Below the pieces are notes generated by a model. The model worked only from the letters and a program-made list of their open reading frames with translations. It was not told where the DNA came from and did no database searches. Both the position numbers and the translations under genes were made by a program. Shown piece by piece: positions 62,381-64,000 of a stretch of DNA of 64,000 nt; within the stretch, counting starts at the first letter, position 1, and the number at the start of each line of letters is the position of its first letter. The stretch is from NCBI RefSeq assembly GCF_040239565.1, contig NZ_JBEHWS010000001.1, forward strand, positions 310,001 through 374,000, read 5' to 3'. Origin of the DNA: Fulvimarina sp040239565 (lineage in GTDB: Bacteria; Pseudomonadota; Alphaproteobacteria; Rhizobiales; Rhizobiaceae).

Positions 62381-63982
62381 ATGGCTTATGAAGCCGCACA
62401 CGGCGCCCATGACGATCACACACCGTCTTTCTGGGTTCGCTGGTTCTACTCGACGAACAACAAGGACATCGGTGTCCTCTATCTGATCTTCGCCATCATC
62501 GCCGGCGTGATCGGTGGTGCCCTGTCGATCGGCATTCGTGCCGAGCTTCAGGAGCCCGGGATGCAGATCTTCTCGGACCCGCAGATTTTCAACGTCTTCA
62601 CGACGGGCCACGGCCTGATCATGATCTTCTTCATGGTCATGCCTGCGCTGATCGGCGGCTTCGGCAACTATTTCGTGCCGATCATGATCGGTGCGCCGGA
62701 TACGGCCTTCCCTCGCGTCAACAACATCGCGTTCTGGATGCTGCCGCCGTCCTTCCTCCTCCTGATCGCCTCGCTCTTCGTCGAAGGCGCGCCGGGCTCG
62801 AACGGCGCCGGCACGGGCTGGACGCTCTATCCGCCGCTTTCGACCTCGGGCCATCCGGGACCCGCCGTCGATCTCGCGATCTTTGCGCTTCACCTTGCGG
62901 GCGCGTCCTCGCTGCTCGGTGCGATCAACCTGATCACGACGATCCTCAACATGCGCGCTCCGGGCATGACGCTGCACAAAATGCCGCTCTTCGTCTGGTC
63001 GCAACTCGTCACCGCGTTTCTGCTGCTCTTGTCGCTGCCGGTACTCGCCGGTGCGATCACGATGCTCCTGACGGACCGCAACTTCGGCACGACATTCTTC
63101 GCACCTGAAGGTGGCGGCGATCCGATCCTCTACCAGCATCTGTTCTGGTTCTTCGGTCACCCGGAAGTCTACATTCTGATCCTGCCGGCTTTCGGCATCG
63201 TCAGCCACATCATCTCGACCTTCTCCAAGAAGCCGGTCTTCGGCTATCTCGGCATGGCCTACGCCATGGTCGCGATCGGTGTCGTCGGATTCGTCGTCTG
63301 GGCGCACCACATGTATACGAGCGGTATCTCGCTCAACACGCAGCGCTACTTCGTGTTCGCCACCATGGTGATCGCGGTGCCCACCGGCATCAAGATCTTC
63401 TCCTGGATCGCCACCATGTGGCACGGCTCGATCACGTTCCGCACGCCGATGCTGTTCTCGATCGGCTTCATCTTCCTGTTCACCGTGGGCGGTGTGACGG
63501 GCGTGAAGCTCGCCAACGCCGGTCTCGACCGCGTGCTGCACGATACCTACTACGTGGTGGCCCACTTCCACTACGTGTTGTCGCTCGGCGCCGTCTTTGC
63601 GCTCTTCGCGGGCTGGTACTACTGGTTCCCGAAGATGACCGGCTACAACTACAATGAGATGATCGGGAAGATTCACTTCTGGATGACGTTCATCGGCGTG
63701 AACATCGTCTTTTTCCCGCAGCATTTCCTCGGTGCCGCCGGCATGCCCCGCCGCTATGCCGACTATCCGGATGCTTTCGCCGGCTGGAACTACGTGTCCT
63801 CGATGGGCTCCTATCTCTCGGGTCTTGCGGTTCTCGTCTTCCTCTATGGCATCTGGGAAGCCTTCTACCGCAAGCGCGTCGCCGGCGAGAATCCATGGGG
63901 CTCGGGCGCGACGACGCTGGAATGGAAGCTGTCTTCTCCGCCGCCTTTCCACCAGTGGGAAGAGCTGCCGAAGGTCAACTAA
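62381..63982 (+). CDS. ctaD: Cytochrome c oxidase subunit I
   Basis: This 533-aa subunit holds heme a, heme a3 and CuB. Twelve membrane helices are visible. The N-terminal WVRWFYSTNNKDIGVLYLIF (about 17-36), TTGHGLIMIFFMVMPALIGGFGNYF (His ligand of heme a), FWFFGHPEVYILILPAFGI (CuB His and cross-linked Tyr), VWAHHMYTSG (two CuB His) and HDTYYVVAHFHYVLSLG (heme ligands) are all present. With ctaC it encodes an aa3-type oxidase. The window ends 18 bases after it, so ctaB, ctaG and ctaE would lie beyond. Confidence 0.98.
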   Translation: MAYEAAHGAHDDHTPSFWVRWFYSTNNKDIGVLYLIFAIIAGVIGGALSIGIRAELQEPGMQIFSDPQIFNVFTTGHGLIMIFFMVMPALIGGFGNYFVPIMIGAPDTAFPRVNNIAFWMLPPSFLLLIASLFVEGAPGSNGAGTGWTLYPPLSTSGHPGPAVDLAIFALHLAGASSLLGAINLITTILNMRAPGMTLHKMPLFVWSQLVTAFLLLLSLPVLAGAITMLLTDRNFGTTFFAPEGGGDPILYQHLFWFFGHPEVYILILPAFGIVSHIISTFSKKPVFGYLGMAYAMVAIGVVGFVVWAHHMYTSGISLNTQRYFVFATMVIAVPTGIKIFSWIATMWHGSITFRTPMLFSIGFIFLFTVGGVTGVKLANAGLDRVLHDTYYVVAHFHYVLSLGAVFALFAGWYYWFPKMTGYNYNEMIGKIHFWMTFIGVNIVFFPQHFLGAAGMPRRYADYPDAFAGWNYVSSMGSYLSGLAVLVFLYGIWEAFYRKRVAGENPWGSGATTLEWKLSSPPPFHQWEELPKVN

Positions 63983-64000
63983 GGCCGCTGGCCTCGTCCA

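Overview
The window looks like a chromosomal segment from a GC-rich alphaproteobacterium, most likely of the order Hyphomicrobiales (Rhizobiales). The basis is a perfect Irr/ICE-type iron box, a Nudix/winged-helix regulator next to nadABC, IalB and DUF1344 proteins, DUF1127, and the gene orders HDAC-xseB-dxs-tlyA and tldD-ialB-ctaC-ctaD. The genus is not determined. No rRNA, tRNA, CRISPR array, integrase or transposase was found. Most genes are housekeeping, with a few accessory patches.

Layout. 0-7 kb: the end of a sensor kinase, a methyltransferase, an iron(III) uptake pair fbpA-fbpB behind an Irr-type operator, and two TadE-like pseudopilin genes. 6-11 kb: an NAD-synthesis regulator and the nadA-nadB-nadC operon with an operator-like palindrome. 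11-18 kb: rplU-rpmA, a GNAT enzyme, a DUF3833 protein, obgE-proB-(membrane protein)-proA and nadD. 18-31 kb: the tol-pal module on the minus strand (tolQ-tolR-tolA-tolB, pal, cpoB, tilS). About 6 kb of unrelated genes split it between pal and cpoB: a GGDEF-EAL protein, small membrane proteins, a fatty acid desaturase, an ArsR regulator and an unknown protein. 31-32.4 kb: a gene-poor stretch with a palindromic dispersed repeat and a GC-rich block. 32.4-41 kb: ftsH, an HDAC-like amidohydrolase, xseB, dxs, a broken DUF4160 gene beside an intact DUF2442 gene, tlyA, an RlmD-like methyltransferase, dedA and, converging, trmD. 42-47 kb: a sodium:solute symporter, two tiny paralogous genes, a YdeP-type molybdopterin oxidoreductase and an L,D-transpeptidase. 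47-53 kb: a response regulator with a cyclic-nucleotide-binding protein, glmM, aroC, a DUF1344 protein, a histidine phosphatase and fabI. 53-64 kb: a DnaJ-class chaperone, pdxH, two glycosyltransferase-like genes around a DUF1127/LysR pair, a sirtuin, tldD, an IalB-like protein, and cytochrome oxidase genes ctaC and ctaD.

How the genes work together. Several sets share a pathway: NAD supply (regulator, nadABC, nadD) with NAD use by the sirtuin; proline (proBA); cell-envelope integrity (Tol-Pal, glmM, L,D-transpeptidase, fabI, desaturase); isoprenoid, shikimate and vitamin B6 steps (dxs, aroC, pdxH); and aa3-type respiration (ctaCD).

The points most worth a second look are: the tandem 44- and 41-aa paralogues at 43.8-44.1 kb; the DUF4160 gene with two in-frame stops beside its intact partner; the paired TTAG-N8-CTAA operators between the desaturase and the ArsR gene; the Irr box with a partial second copy; the nad operator; and the split, rearranged tol-pal/ftsH neighbourhood. 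I did not find a clearly new multi-gene defence or mobile system.
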